A stretch of 64,000 nt of DNA from Megalopta genalis (Eukaryota > Arthropoda > Insecta > Hymenoptera > Halictidae). The stretch covers positions 36,795-100,794 of the forward strand of contig NW_027477083.1 of assembly GCF_051020955.1 (NCBI RefSeq). The letters run 5' to 3'. The position numbers were made by a program, and so were the translations under genes. Positions 1 through 11,429 of the stretch are shown here, piece after piece. How positions within the stretch are numbered: position 1 is the stretch's first letter; each line of letters opens with the position of its first letter. The notes below the pieces were generated by a model that made no database searches, had not been told where the DNA came from, and saw only the letters and a list, made by a program, of their open reading frames with translations.

Positions 1-1734
1 GCTACCCATGAGCTTACACACGGAATGGACACGATACTACACGCAACTACCATTGCTCAACAATGTGACATTTAATCGGAAAACCGTAATCACTGCGGCT
101 TCAACCATCCAGTTACATGGATTCTGCGACGCCAGCGAGAAGGCGTACGGAGCCTGTGTATACCTCCGTTCTACAGATGCAGAGGGTCAAACGCAGGTGG
201 AACTCCTAGCAGCCAAATCGAAGGTTGCACCGTTAAAGAGTCAATCTATCCCGCGACTCGAATTGTGTGGAGCCTTATTACCATCATCGCTCATTAATAC
301 TATTCATAAAGCATTACACATACACATCGACCGCACGATTTTATGGACAGATTCAACAATAGTTTTGCATTGGCTTAATTCGTCACCTCATACATTAAAA
401 ACATTCGTCGCCAACCGGGTGTCCGAGATCCAATCCAAAACAAAGATCGAAGAATGGCGCCACGTTAGCTCAGCTGATAACCCAGCAGATCTCATTTCTC
501 GAGGACAATCAATAGAGGAGTTCCTTCGACCATCCATCTGGTGCAATGGCCCAACTTGGCTTCACCAGGATGAGTCATACTGGCCAAATGGAAAATTAGC
601 ACCTGTTCTCGATGACTCGGAGCAACGGGTTGCTGTCTGCTTAGCTATGACCACCATCGACGCAAGTTTACTCGAACGGTTCTCGTCGTGGAGCAGGCTT
701 TTGCGGGTCGTTGCATGGTGCCTACGGTGGAAGCCAGGACGGATGACGAAAGGTACTCTACAGGCAACCGAGTTAGCTCGAGCAAGGACAACCGTTATAA
801 AATTATTGCAACGGTCTTACTTCGCAGACGAATTCCATCTCATACGACAGCATCGGCATCATAAGATCACCGGAAAATTAGCGAGACTACATCCATTCAT
901 TGACCAAGACGGGATACTACGAGTCGGAGGTAGACTGAGAAACTCAACGCTGACATTCACGCAAAAACACCCTATTATCCTACCGAAGTCGCACACAACC
1001 AACCTCATCATCCAGAACGAACACATAATTCACATGCACGCTGGTACTCAAGCTACATTATATGCAACAAGAAGAGCGTACTGGCCCATAGACGGGCGAA
1101 GTCAAGTTTGGAAAACGATTCGGAGTTGCGTCCGCTGTTGTCGAGCCAATCCACCTCATGCCAATTACGTAATGGGTGATTTACCAAAGGCCAGAGTCAC
1201 AGAATCTCGTCCGTTTACAAATGTAGGAGTGGATTACTGTGGGCCTTTTTTCGTGAAAGAACGAACATACAGGAATCAGCGTCGCATAAAAGTATACGTA
1301 GCCGTTTTTGTATGCCTCGCGGTAAAGGCCGTCCACCTCGAGCTTGTCGGCGACTTGACCAGTGAAGCCTTTGTTGCAGCTTTGGGACGATTCATAGCAA
1401 GACGAGGTTTTTGCAAAAATCTATACTCCGACAACGGTTCCAATTTCATCGGAGCTAATAACGAATTCAAAGAACTTCGAGAATTGTTGCGCTCCGACAA
1501 TCATTACAACAACGTAGCTTCGTTCCTCGCAGATCGCTCAATTAATTGGCATTTCATTCCACCTCAAGCTCCGCATTTCGGCGGCCTCTGGGAAGCAGCA
1601 GTAAAATCGTTTAAGAAACATTTGAAACGCGTTATGGGTGCTGAATTGTTTACCTTCGAAAACTTGAATACCTTAATTATCAACATTGAAGCTATTCTCA
1701 ATTCCCGTCCTCTGACTCCAATCTCAACCGATCC

Positions 1735-1929
1735 AAAGTCATCAAGGTCCATCCAGGCTCCGACGGCATAATTCGCACAGTTACAGTAAAGACTGCTACG
1801 AATGTGTTCGATCGGAGCATAAAAAAACTCGTCCCATTGCCAATCCAACCAGATGACGACAACCAAGGACGCAGCAGACCTTCAACAGAAGATGACCAGC
1901 CCGGGAATGTTACATTTAGTAATTCATAG
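1735..1929 (+). pseudogene. Remnant of the integrase C-terminal (DUF5641-like) domain, out of frame
   Basis: In the frame starting at 1735 the translation begins KVIKVHPGSDGIIRTVTVKT and continues through a KLVPLP stretch, which matches the far end of the domain that closes BEL/Pao pol proteins (known for the family). It is in a different frame from the integrase core upstream. Its first part, which normally follows the PLTPIST block, is missing. The frame ends at TAG 1927-1929, about 20 bases inside the LTR. The overlap of the integrase frame (to 1771) with this remnant is a consequence of the deletion, not an overlapping gene. Confidence 0.8.
1901..1907 (+). other. Candidate polypurine tract / plus-strand primer site
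   Basis: The bases CCGGGAA lie immediately 5' of the LTR. LTR elements prime plus-strand DNA from a purine run at this position. Only GGGAA (1903-1907) is purine, which is short for a polypurine tract, so the position is the main support. Confidence 0.4.
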
Positions 1930-2148
1930 ATATAAGGCTCTCAGATACACGTACGCCTACGCGAAACATTACATTCATACACGTTACACATCATACATTA
2001 GTCATCCACATTGGTCACCACACATCGATTAGACTTTCCTCATTTCACTTTGATCGGTTCCCTCTCAAGGCGGGGAGGATGTTCCGTTCTGTAGGACCTC
2101 CCGTAGGCCGCTTTCGCGAAAGTTTATGGCGTGGACCAGCGAGGATCA

Positions 2149-2210
2149 TAAAGAGACGGAAACCTTTTTTCCATCTGCAGAACATCGGTGCAGGGTCTTC
2201 CGTCTCTTTA
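2149..2210. other. 13-bp perfect inverted repeat in the LTR (hairpin candidate)
   Basis: TAAAGAGACGGAA at 2149-2161 is the exact reverse complement of TTCCGTCTCTTTA at 2198-2210, leaving a 36-base loop. Within the loop CTGCA (2175-2179) can pair with TGCAG (2189-2193), so a two-step stem is possible. It sits in the U3 part, upstream of the TATA box. It could be a regulatory palindrome or an RNA stem in the 3' end of the transcript. The function is unknown. Confidence 0.7.
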
Positions 2211-2346
2211 ATGACCGCGACGCGTCGTAGGCACGAAAGGCCCGAAAAAACAACCCCGTCGTAAATTTGAGAATTTAACACCCCCCTCTCCTAGACAAGG
2301 CTCGTGTAGGACGATACGAGAGGATGGTGAAGAAAAGCTTAGAGGA

Positions 2347-2389
2347 CACTGATTGGAAAATCGCAATCTTCGAGAAAAACCAATCAGTG
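2347..2389. promoter_or_regulatory. Inverted CCAAT-box pair upstream of the LTR TATA box
   Basis: CACTGATTGG (2347-2356) and CCAATCAGTG (2380-2389) are perfect 10-bp inverted copies separated by 23 bases. Each contains a CCAAT core on opposite strands. They lie about 55-97 bp upstream of the TATA box at 2444, the usual spacing for proximal promoter elements. Binding by an NF-Y-like factor is inferred from the motif only. Confidence 0.55.
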
Positions 2390-2443
2390 CGTCCCGGCGT
2401 GGAGGTGGAGGTTCCTTCAGGGATCTCAAACGGGGGTGACCGA

Positions 2444-2478
2444 TATAAAATAACGCGACCAGCCGGGGCGCGTACAGT
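2444..2478 (+). promoter_or_regulatory. LTR core promoter: TATA box and candidate initiator
   Basis: TATAAAA at 2444-2450 is followed 30 bp downstream by ACAGT (2474-2478), which resembles an arthropod initiator. This would place the U3/R boundary near 2474. U5 would then run from somewhere downstream to 2731. The exact start is inferred, not shown. Confidence 0.6.
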
Positions 2479-2731
2479 AAAACGCAGAAAAACATAGTCT
2501 TCAACAATCATTCGACACTACACAGACCGAAAACACTCCATGTACTATATCTAGTCTTCTAAATTAAAATCGTTATTTCTGTTAAAAAGTGCAACAGTCA
2601 ATACCCTTCATTACTAGCTCTGTTACTTTAAGTGGGCACAGAGCATCGCGAACAACATTGTCAAATTAGAATCGGGAATTTACAACCCCCGTAGACCGAA
2701 CAACGGTCGCTGTGTCGGTGCGCGATTAACA

Positions 2732-2736
2732 CTGAT
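2732..2736. other. Predicted target-site duplication of the retrotransposon
   Basis: CTGAT directly follows the LTR end and is a normal part of a satellite monomer (compare the ...AAGTATCTGATGCTAAATC context at about 3105-3123). BEL/Pao elements typically duplicate about 5 bp. The matching CTGAT should precede the 5' LTR, which is outside the window, so the duplication is predicted only. Confidence 0.5.
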
Positions 2737-4170
2737 GCTAAATCATTTGTTTCGCATGGATTTGAAGCTAAACCTTCTACATCGCATTGATTTGAAGTTA
2801 AATCATGTGTTTCGCTTGGATACACAGCTAAACCTTGATGATGAAGCTAAACCTTCAACATCGCTTTGATTTGAAGCTAAATCATGTGTTTTGCATGGAT
2901 TTGATGCTAACTCGTTTGTTTCCCTTGCATTTGAAGTTATTTAAGTTAAATCGCAAGTATCTGATGCTAAATCATGTGTTTGGCTTGGATTTGAAGCTAA
3001 ACCTTTTACATCGCATTGATTTGCAGCTAAATCATGTGTTTTGCATGGATTTGATGCTAACTCGTTTGTTTCCCCTGCATTTGAAGCTATATCAGTTATA
3101 TCGCAAGTATCTGATGCTAAATCATTTGTTTCGCATGGATTTGAAGCTAAACCTTCTACATCGCATTGATTTGAAGCTAACTCGTTCGTTTCGCCTGCAT
3201 TTGATGCTATATCACTTATATCGCTAGTGTTTGAAGGTAAATCATTTGTTTCGCATGGATTTGAAGCTAAACCTTCTATATCGCATTGATTTGAAGCTAA
3301 ATCATGCGTTTCACTTGGATTTGAAGCTATACCTTCTACATCTCTTTGATTTGAAGCTAAATCATGTGTTTTGCATGGATTTGAAGCTAACTCGTTTGTT
3401 TCCCCTGCATTTGAGGCTATATCACTTATATGGCAAGTATCTGATGCTAAATCATTTGTTTCGCATGGATGTGAAGCTAAACCTTCTACATCGCATTGAT
3501 TTGAAGCGAAATCGTGTGTTTTGCATGGACTTTATGCTAACTCGTTTGTTTCCACTGCATTTGAATCTATATCAGCTACATCGCAAGTATCTCATGCTAA
3601 ATCATTTGCTTCGAATGGATTTGAAGTTAAACCATCTACATCGCATTGATTTGCAGCTAAATCAAGTATTTAGCATGGATTTGAAGCTAACTCGTTCGTT
3701 TCGTCTGCATTTGATGCTATATCACTTATATCGCTAGTGTTTGAAGCTAAATCATGTGTTTCGAATGGATTTGAAGCTAACTCGTTTGTATCTGAAGCTA
3801 AATCATATGTTTCGCTTGGATTTGAAGCTAAGCCTTCTACTTCCCATTAATTTGAAGCTAAATCATATGTTTCGCATGGATATGGATCTAACTCGTTTGT
3901 TTCTCCTGCATTTGAAGCTATATCTCTTATATTGCAAGTATTTGAACCTAAATCATTTGTTTCGCATGGATTTGAAGCTAATCCTTCTACTTCGCATTGA
4001 TTTGAAGCTAAATCATGTGTATCGCATGGATTTTGAAGCTAACTCGTTTGATTCGTCTGCATTTGAAGCTATATTACTTATATCCCAAGTGTTTGACGCT
4101 AAATCATTTGTTTCGCATGAATTTGAAGCTAAACCTTCTACATCGCATTGATTTGAAGCTAAATCATTTG

Positions 4171-5010
4171 TTTCGCATGGATCTGAAGCTAAACCTACTA
4201 CATCGCATTGATTTGCATCTAAATTCTGTGTTTCGCATGGATTTGAAGCTAACTCGTTTGTTTCGCATGCAGTTGAAGCTATAGCACCTATATCCCATGT
4301 GTTCGTAGCTCAAACTTTTGTTTCGCATGGATCTGAAGCTAAACCTTCTACATCCGATTAATTTGAAGCAAAATCATATGTTTCGCATGGATATGGAGCT
4401 AACTCGTTTGATTCGTCTGCATTTTAAGCTTTATCACTTATATCGCAATTGTTTGAAGCTAAATCATTTGTTTCGCATGGATTTGAAGCTAATCCTTCTA
4501 CATCGCATTGATTTGAAGCTAAATCATGTGTTTCGCTTGGATATGAAGCTAACTGGTTTGTTGCACACGCAGTTACATGTACATAACATATATCACAAGT
4601 ATTTGTAGCTATACCATTTGTTTCGCATGGATTTCAAGCTAATCGTTCTACTTCGAATTGATTTGAAGTTAAAACCTGCGTTTCGCATGGATTTGAGGCT
4701 AACTCGTATGTTTCGTCTGCATTTGAAGCTATATCACTTATATCCAAAGTGTTTGAAGCTAAATCATGTGTTTCGAATGGATTTGAAGCTAACTTGTTTG
4801 TATCTGAAGCTAAATCATATGTTTCGCTTGGATTTGAAGCTAAGCCTTCTACTTCCCATTAATTTGAAGCTAAATCATATGTTTCGCATGGATATGGAGC
4901 TAACTCGTTTGATTCGTCTGCATTTGAAGCTATATCACTTATATTCCAAGTGTTTGAAGCTAAATCATTTGTTTCGCATGGATTTGAAGCTAAACCTTCT
5001 ACATCGCATT
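4171..5010. repeat. Segmental duplication D1, copy 1
   Basis: This stretch matches 6231-7020 at an offset of about 2,060 bp. Shared rare variants include TGCACACGCAGTTACATG (about 4562 and 6622) and CACTTATATCCAAAGTG (about 4734 and 6794). Copy 2 lacks 51 bp found here, after which the offset falls to 2,009. Boundaries are approximate. Confidence 0.8.
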
Positions 5011-6230
5011 GATTTGCAGCTAAATCATGTGTTTCGCATGGATTTGAATCTAACTCGTTCGTTTCGCCTGCATTTGATGCTATATCACTTATATCGCAAG
5101 TATCTAAACCTAAATCATTTGTTTCGGTTGGATTTGAAGCTAACCCTTCTACAACGCATTGATTTGAAGCTAAATCATGTGTTTCGCATGGATTTGAAGC
5201 TAAACCGTCTACATCGCATTGATTTGAAGCTAAATCTTGTGTATTGCATGGATTTGAAGCTAAAACTTCTACATCGCATTCATTTGAAGCTAAATCGTGT
5301 GTTTCGCTTGGATATGAATATAAGTCGTTTGTTTCGTCTGGATATGATGCTATATCACCTATATCCCAAGTGTTCGAAGCTCAATCTTTTGTTTCGCATG
5401 GATTTGAAGCTAAACCATCTACATCGCATTGATTTGCAGCTAAATCAAGTGTTTAGCATGGATTTGAAGCTAAACGTTCTACATCGCATTGATTTGAATC
5501 TAAATCATGTGTTTTGCATGGATTTGATGCTAACTCGTTTGCTTCCCCAACATTTGAAGCTATATCAGTTATATCGCAAGTATCTGATGCTAAATCATTT
5601 GTTTCGCATGGATGTGAAGCTAAACCTTCTACATCGCATTGATTTGAATCTAAATAATACGTTTTGCTTGGATTTGAAATTAAACCTTCTACATCGCATT
5701 GATTTGAAGCTAAATCATGTGTTACGCTTGGATTTGAATCCGACTCGTTTGTTTCGTCTGCATTTGAAGCTATATCACTTATATCGCAAGTATCTGAAGC
5801 TAAATCATTTGTGTCGCATGGATTTGAAGCTAAACCTTCTACATCGCATTTATTTGAACCTAACTCGTTTGTTTCGTCTATATTTGTATCTATATCACTC
5901 ATATCGCAAGTATTTGAAGCTAAATCATTTGTTTCGCATGGATTTGAAGCTACACCTTCTACATCGCACTGATCTGAAGCTTAATCATGCGTTTCGCATG
6001 GATTTGAGGCTAACTCGATTGTTTCCCCTGCATTTGCAACTGTATCACTTATATCGCAATTATCTGATGCTAAATCATTTGTTTCGCTTGGATTTGAAGC
6101 TAAACCTTCTACATCGCATTGATTTACAGCTGAATCATGTGTTTCGCATGGATTTGAAGCTAACTCGTTTGTTTCGCATGCAGTTGAGGCTATAGCAACT
6201 ATATCCCATGTGTTCGTAGCTCAATCTTTT

Positions 6231-7020
6231 GTTTCGCATGGATCTGAAGCTAAACCTACTACATCGCATTGATTTGCATCTAAATTCTGTGTTTCGCATG
6301 GATTTGAAGCTAACTCGTTTGTTTCGCATGCAGTTGAAGCTATAGCACCTATATCCCATGTGTTCGTAGCTCAAAATTTGTTTCGCATGGATCTGAAGCT
6401 AAACCTTCTACATCCCATTAATTTGAAGCAAAATCATATGTTTCGCATGGATATGGAGCTAACTCGTTTGATTCGTCTGCATTTCAAGCTTTATCACTTA
6501 TATCGCAATTGTTTGAAGCTAAATCATTTGTTTCGCATGGATTTGAAGATAATCCTTCTACATCGCATTGATTTGAAGCTAAATCATGTGTTTCGCTTGG
6601 ATATGAAGCTAACTGGTTTGTTGCACACGCAGTTACATGTACATAACATATATCACAAGTATTTGTAGCTATACCATTTGTTTCGCATGGATTTCAAGCT
6701 AATCGTTCTACTTCGAATTGATTTGAAGTTAAAACCTGCGTTTCGCATGGATTTGAGGCTAACTCGTATGTTTCGTCTGCATTTGAAGCTATATCACTTA
6801 TATCCAAAGTGTTTGAAGCTAAATCATATGTTTCGCTTGGATTTGAAGCTAAGCCTTCTACTTCCCATTAATTTGAAGCTAAATCATATGTTTCGCATGG
6901 ATATGGAGCTAACTCGTTTGATTCGTCTGCATTTGAAGCTATATCACTTATATTCCAAGTGTTTGAAGCTAAATCATTTGTTTCGCATGTATTTGAAGCT
7001 AAACCTTCTACATCGCATTG
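6231..7020. repeat. Segmental duplication D1, copy 2
   Basis: This is the second copy of 4171-5010. It differs by one missing base near 6374 and by a 51-bp deletion near 6820 relative to copy 1. Shared rare variants establish common descent. Confidence 0.8.
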
Positions 7021-8694
7021 ATTTGAAACTAAATCATTTGTTTCGCATGGATTTGAAGCTAAACCTTCTTCATCGCATTGATTTGAAGCTAAATCATGTG
7101 TTGCGCTTGGATTTGAATCTATACCTTCTACATCGCATTGATTTGAAGCTAAATCATGTGTTTCGTTTGGATTTGAAGCTAAACCTTCTACATCGCATTG
7201 ATTTGCAGCTAAATCATTTGTTTCACATGGAATTGATGCTAAATCTTTTTTTCCCCTGCATTTGATGCTATATCACTTATATCGTAAGTGTTTGAAGCTA
7301 AAACATTTGTTTCGCATGGATTTGAAGCGAAACCTTCTACATCGTATCGATTTGAAGCTAAATGATATGTATTGCATGGATTTTGAAGCTAATCCCGTTT
7401 GATTCGTCTGCATTTGCAGCTATATCACTTATATCACAAGTGCTTGAAGCTAAATCATTTGTTTCGCATGGATTTGAAGCTAAACCTTCTATATCACATT
7501 GATTTGAAGCTAAATCATGTCTTTTGCATGGATTTTATGCTAACTCGTTTGTTTCCCCTGCATTTGAAGCTATATCAGTTATATCGCAAGTATCTGATGC
7601 TAAATCATTTGTTTCGCATGGATTTGATGCTAAACCTTCTACATCGCTTTGATTTGCAGCTAAATCATGTGTTTCGCATGGATTTGAAGCTAAACCTCCT
7701 ACATCGCATTGATTTGAAGCTAAATCATGTGTTGCGCTTGGATTTGAATCTATACCTTCTACATCGCATTGATTTGAAGCTAAATCATGTGTTTCGCTTG
7801 GATTTGAAGCTATACCTTCTACATCGCTTTGATTTGAAGCTAAATCATGCGTATTGCATGGTTTAGATGCTAACCCGTTTGTTTCCGCTGCATTTGAAGC
7901 TATATCAGTTATATCGCAAGTATCTGATGCTAAATCATTTGTTTCGCATGGATTTGAAGCTAAACCTTCTACATCGCATTAATTTGAAGCTAAATCATGT
8001 GTTTTGCATGGATTTGATGCTAACTCGTTTGATTCCCCTGCATTTGAAGCTATATCAGTTATATCGCCAGTATCTGATGCTAAATCATTTGTTTCGCATG
8101 GATTTGAAGTTAAACCTTCTACATCGCATTGATTTTCAACTAAATCAAGTGTTTCGCATGGATTTGAAGCTAACTCGGTCGTTTCGCCAGCATTTGATGC
8201 TATATCACTTATATCGCAAGTTTCTAAAGGTAAATCATTTGTGTCGTATAGTTTTGAAGTTTAACCTTCTACATCGCATTGATTTGAAGCTAAATCATGT
8301 GTTTCGCATGGATTTGAAGCTAACTCGTTAGTTTCGCCTGCATTCGAAGCAATATCAATGTATCGCAAGTATCTGAACCTAAATCATTTGTTTCGCATGG
8401 ATTTGAAGCTAAGCCTTCTACTTCGCATGTATTTAAAGCTAAATGATGTGTATCGCATGGATTTTGAATCTAACTCGTTTGATTCGTCTGCATTTGAAGC
8501 TATATCAGTTATATCGCAAGTAGCTGATGCTAAATCATTTGTTTCGCATGGATTTGAAGCTAAACCTTCTACATCACATTGATTTGCAGCTAAATCATGT
8601 GTTTCGCATGTATTTGTAGCTAACTCGGTCGTTTCGCCTGCATTTGATGCTATATCGCAAGTATCTGAAGCTAAATCATTTGTTTCGTATAGAT

Positions 8695-9560
8695 TTGAAG
8701 CTAAGCCTTCTACTTCGTATCGATTTGAAGTTAAATGATATGTATCGCATGGATTTTGAAGCTTCCCCGTTTGATCCGTCTGCATTTCCTGCTATATCAC
8801 TTGTATCCCAAGTGTTTGTAGGTAAATCATTTGTTTCGCATGGATTTGAAGCTAAACCTTCTACATCGCAATGATTTGAAGCTAAATCATGTGTTGCGCT
8901 TGGATTTGAATCTATACCTTCTACATCGCATTGATTTGAAGCTAAATCATGTGTTTCGTTCGGATTTGAAGATATACATTCTACATCGCTTTGATTTGAA
9001 GCTAAATCATGTATTTTGCATGGATTTGATGCTAACTCGTTTGTTTCCCCTGCATTTGAAGCTATATCAGTTATATCGCAAGTATCTGAAGCTAAATCAT
9101 TTGTTCCGCATGGATATGAAGCTAAACCTTCTAGATCGCATTGATTTGAAGCTAAATCATGTGTTTTGCATGGATTTGAAGCTAACTCGTTCGTTTCGCC
9201 TGCATTTGATGCTATATCACTTATATCGTAAGTGTTTGAAGCTAAATCATTTGTTTCGAATGGATTTGAAGCTAAACCTTCTACATCGTATCGATTTGAA
9301 GCTAAATGATATGTATCGCATGGATTTTGAAGCTATCCCGTTTGATTCGTCTGCATTTGCAGCTATATCACTTATATCACAAGTGTTTGAAGCTAAATCA
9401 TTTGTTTCGCATGGATTTGAAGCTAAACCTTCTACATCGCATTGATTTGAAGCTAAATCATGTGTTTTGCATGGATTTTATGCTAACTCGTTTGTTTCCC
9501 CTGCATTTGAAGCTATATCAGATATATCGCAAGTATCTGATTCTAAATCATTTGTCTCGC
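8695..9560. repeat. Segmental duplication D2, copy 1
   Basis: This stretch matches about 13111-13920 at offset 4,416, falling to 4,356 after the second copy loses a 60-bp pair of monomers near 8880-8940. Shared marks include TTCGTTCGGATTTG (about 8955 and 13311) and TCTAGATCGCATTG (about 9130 and 13486). Confidence 0.75.
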
Positions 9561-10718
9561 ATGGATTTGAATCTATACCTTCTACATCGCATTGATTTGA
9601 AGCTAAATCATGTGTTTCGTTTGGATTTGAAGATATACCTTCTACATCGCTTTCATTTGAAGCTAAATCATGTGTTTTGCATGGAATTGATGCTAACTCG
9701 TTTGTTTCCCCTGCATTTGAAGCTATTTCGGTTATATCGCAAGTATCTGATGCTAAATCATTTGTCTCGCATGGATTTGAAGATAAACCTTCTACATCGC
9801 ATTGATTTGAAGCTAAATCATGTATTGCGCTTGGATTTGAATCTATGCCTTCTACATCGCATTGATTTGCAGCTAAATCATGTTTTTCGTTTGGATTTGA
9901 AGATATAACTTCTACATCGCTTTGATTTGATGCTAAATCATGTGTTTTGCATGGAGTTGATGCTAACTCGTTTGTTTCCCCTGCATTTGAAGCTGTATCA
10001 CATATATCGCAAGTATCTGAAGCTAAATCATTTGTTTCGTATAGATTTGAAGTTTAACCTTCTACATCGCTTTGATTTGAAGCTAAATCATGCGTTTTGC
10101 ATGGTTTACATGCTAACTCGTTTGTTTCCGCTGCATTTGAAGCTATATCAGTTATATCGCCAGTATCTGATGCTAAATCATTTGTTTCGCATGGATTTGA
10201 AGCAAAACCTTCTACATCACATTCATTTGAAGCTAAATGATGTGTATCGCATGGATTCTGAAGCTAACTCGTTTGATTCGTCTGCATTTGAAGCTATATC
10301 ACTTATATCGCAAGTATCTGAAACTAAATCATTTGTTTCGCATCGATTTGAAGCTAAACCTTCTAGATCGCATTGATTTGCAACTAAATCATGTGTTTCG
10401 CATGGATTTGAAGCTAACTCGGTCGTTTCGCCAGCATTTGATGCTATATCACTTATATCGCAAGTTTCTAAAGGTAAATCATTTGTTTCGTATAGTTTTG
10501 TAGTTTAACCTTCTACATCGCATTGATTTGAAGCTAAATCATGTGTTTCGCATGGATTTGAAGCTAAGCCTTCTACTTCGTATCGATTTGAAGTTAAATG
10601 ATATGTATCGCATGGATTTTGATGCTTCCCCGTTTGATTCGTCTGCATTTCCTGCTATATCACTTATATCCCTAGTGTTTGTAGGTAAATCATTTGTTCC
10701 GCATGGATTTGAGGCTAA

Positions 10719-11429
10719 TCATTCTACATCGCATTGATTTGAAGCTAAATCATGTGATGCGCTTGGATTTGAATCTATAACTTCTACATCGCATTGATTT
10801 GAAGCTAAATCATGTGTTTCGTTTGGATTTGAAGATATACCTTCTACATCGCTTTGATTTGAAGCTAAATCATGTGTTTTGCATGGAATTGATGCTAACT
10901 CGTTTGTTTCCCCTGCATTTGAATCTATTTCGGTTATATCGCAAGTATCTGATGCTAAATCAGTTGTCTCGCATGGATTTGAAGATAAACCTTCTACATC
11001 GCATTGATTTGAAGCTAAATCATGTATTGCGCTTGGATTTGAATCTATACCTTCTACATCGCATTGATTTGAAGCTAAATCATGTGTTTCGTTTGGATTT
11101 GAAGATACACCTTCTACATCGCATCGATTTGCAGCTAAATCATGTGTTTCGCATGGAATTGATGCTAAATTGTTTGTTTCCCCTGCATTTGATGCTATAT
11201 AACTTATATCGCAAGTATCTGAAGCTGAATCATTTGTTTCGCATGGATTTGAATATAAGCGTTCTACTTCGCATTGATTTGAAGCTAAATCATGTGTTTT
11301 GCATGGATTTGAAGCTAAATCATGTGTTTCGCATGGATTTGAAGCTAAACCTTCTACTTCGTATCGATTTGAAGTTAAAAGATATGTATCGCATGGAATT
11401 TGGAGCTTCCCCGTTTGATTCGTCTGCAT
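10719..11429 (-). other. Open frame through satellite, minus strand (not called as a gene)
   Basis: A 236-codon open stretch reads as 10-residue repeats of the SNPCETHDLA and SNQCDVEGLA kind, rich in Asn, Asp, Glu and Ser with one Cys per repeat or every other repeat. It has no signal peptide, no known domain, and no promoter or splice context that I can identify. Repeated copies elsewhere are broken by stops and frameshifts, so coding is unlikely. It is recorded because it is one of the two longest minus-strand frames. Confidence 0.12.

Larger units (their letters stand above)
2..1929 (+). pseudogene. pol: BEL/Pao pol polyprotein, 5' partial, internally deleted (RNase H + integrase)
   Basis: The frame is open to the window edge, so the ATG at 8 is internal and not the true start. 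Residue numbers count from that ATG. RNase H covers about 30-170, with acidic residues D41 (GFCDAS), E85 (PRLEL), D115 (LWTDS) and D157/D161 (ADNPAD). The integrase zinc finger is H339-x4-H344-x29-C374-x2-C377. The integrase core has D409 (VGVDYCGPF), D475 (YSDNGSNF) and E529 (GGLWEAA), the usual DDE triad. RNase H degrades the RNA template during reverse transcription, and integrase inserts the cDNA. After PLTPIST the reading frame loses similarity and stops at 1771. The expected C-terminal domain resumes in the next frame from about 1735 and runs to a TAG at 1927-1929, just inside the LTR. I infer a deletion of several hundred bases with a +1 frame change, so this copy is a pseudogene at its C terminus, although all visible catalytic residues are intact. 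Confidence 0.92.
1..2731 (+). mobile_element. BEL/Pao LTR retrotransposon, 3' portion with complete 3' LTR
   Basis: This is the right-hand end of a BEL/Pao-class LTR retrotransposon running left to right. It contains the end of pol (RNase H and integrase), a short spacer and a full 3' LTR. The gag, protease, most of reverse transcriptase, the primer-binding site and the 5' LTR would lie left of the window. The class call rests on the BEL/Pao-type RNase H followed by an H-H-C-C finger and a DDE integrase with the GGLWE block, then a remnant of the BEL-type C-terminal domain. The element ends precisely in the middle of a satellite monomer, so it inserted into the array that fills the rest of the window. 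This copy is defective because pol has an internal deletion. It could still be mobilised in trans if its LTRs are intact, but only the 3' LTR can be judged here. Confidence 0.93.
1908..2731 (+). repeat. 3' long terminal repeat (LTR), 824 bp
   Basis: Both boundaries can be set from sequence. The left end TGTTACA begins right after the purine stretch GGGAA that follows pol. The right end is GATTAACA, and the next base belongs to a satellite monomer. The ends form a 5-bp inverted repeat, TGTTA at 1908-1912 and TAACA at 2727-2731, with the canonical TG...CA. GC content is clearly higher than in the satellite. Inside are a TATA box (2444-2450), a perfect 10-bp inverted repeat carrying two CCAAT boxes (2347-2389) and a 13-bp perfect stem (2149-2210). 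I see no canonical AATAAA poly(A) signal. Short reading frames inside the LTR on both strands show no recognisable domain and are not annotated. Confidence 0.9.

Noticed and set aside
1276..1866. Minus-strand open frames inside pol and at its 3' end
   Set aside because: They are antisense shadows of the integrase frame, with no domain of their own.
2045..2511. Short open frames on both strands in the LTR
   Set aside because: 60-99 codons, mutually overlapping, no recognisable domain, and located in U3/R where LTRs rarely code.
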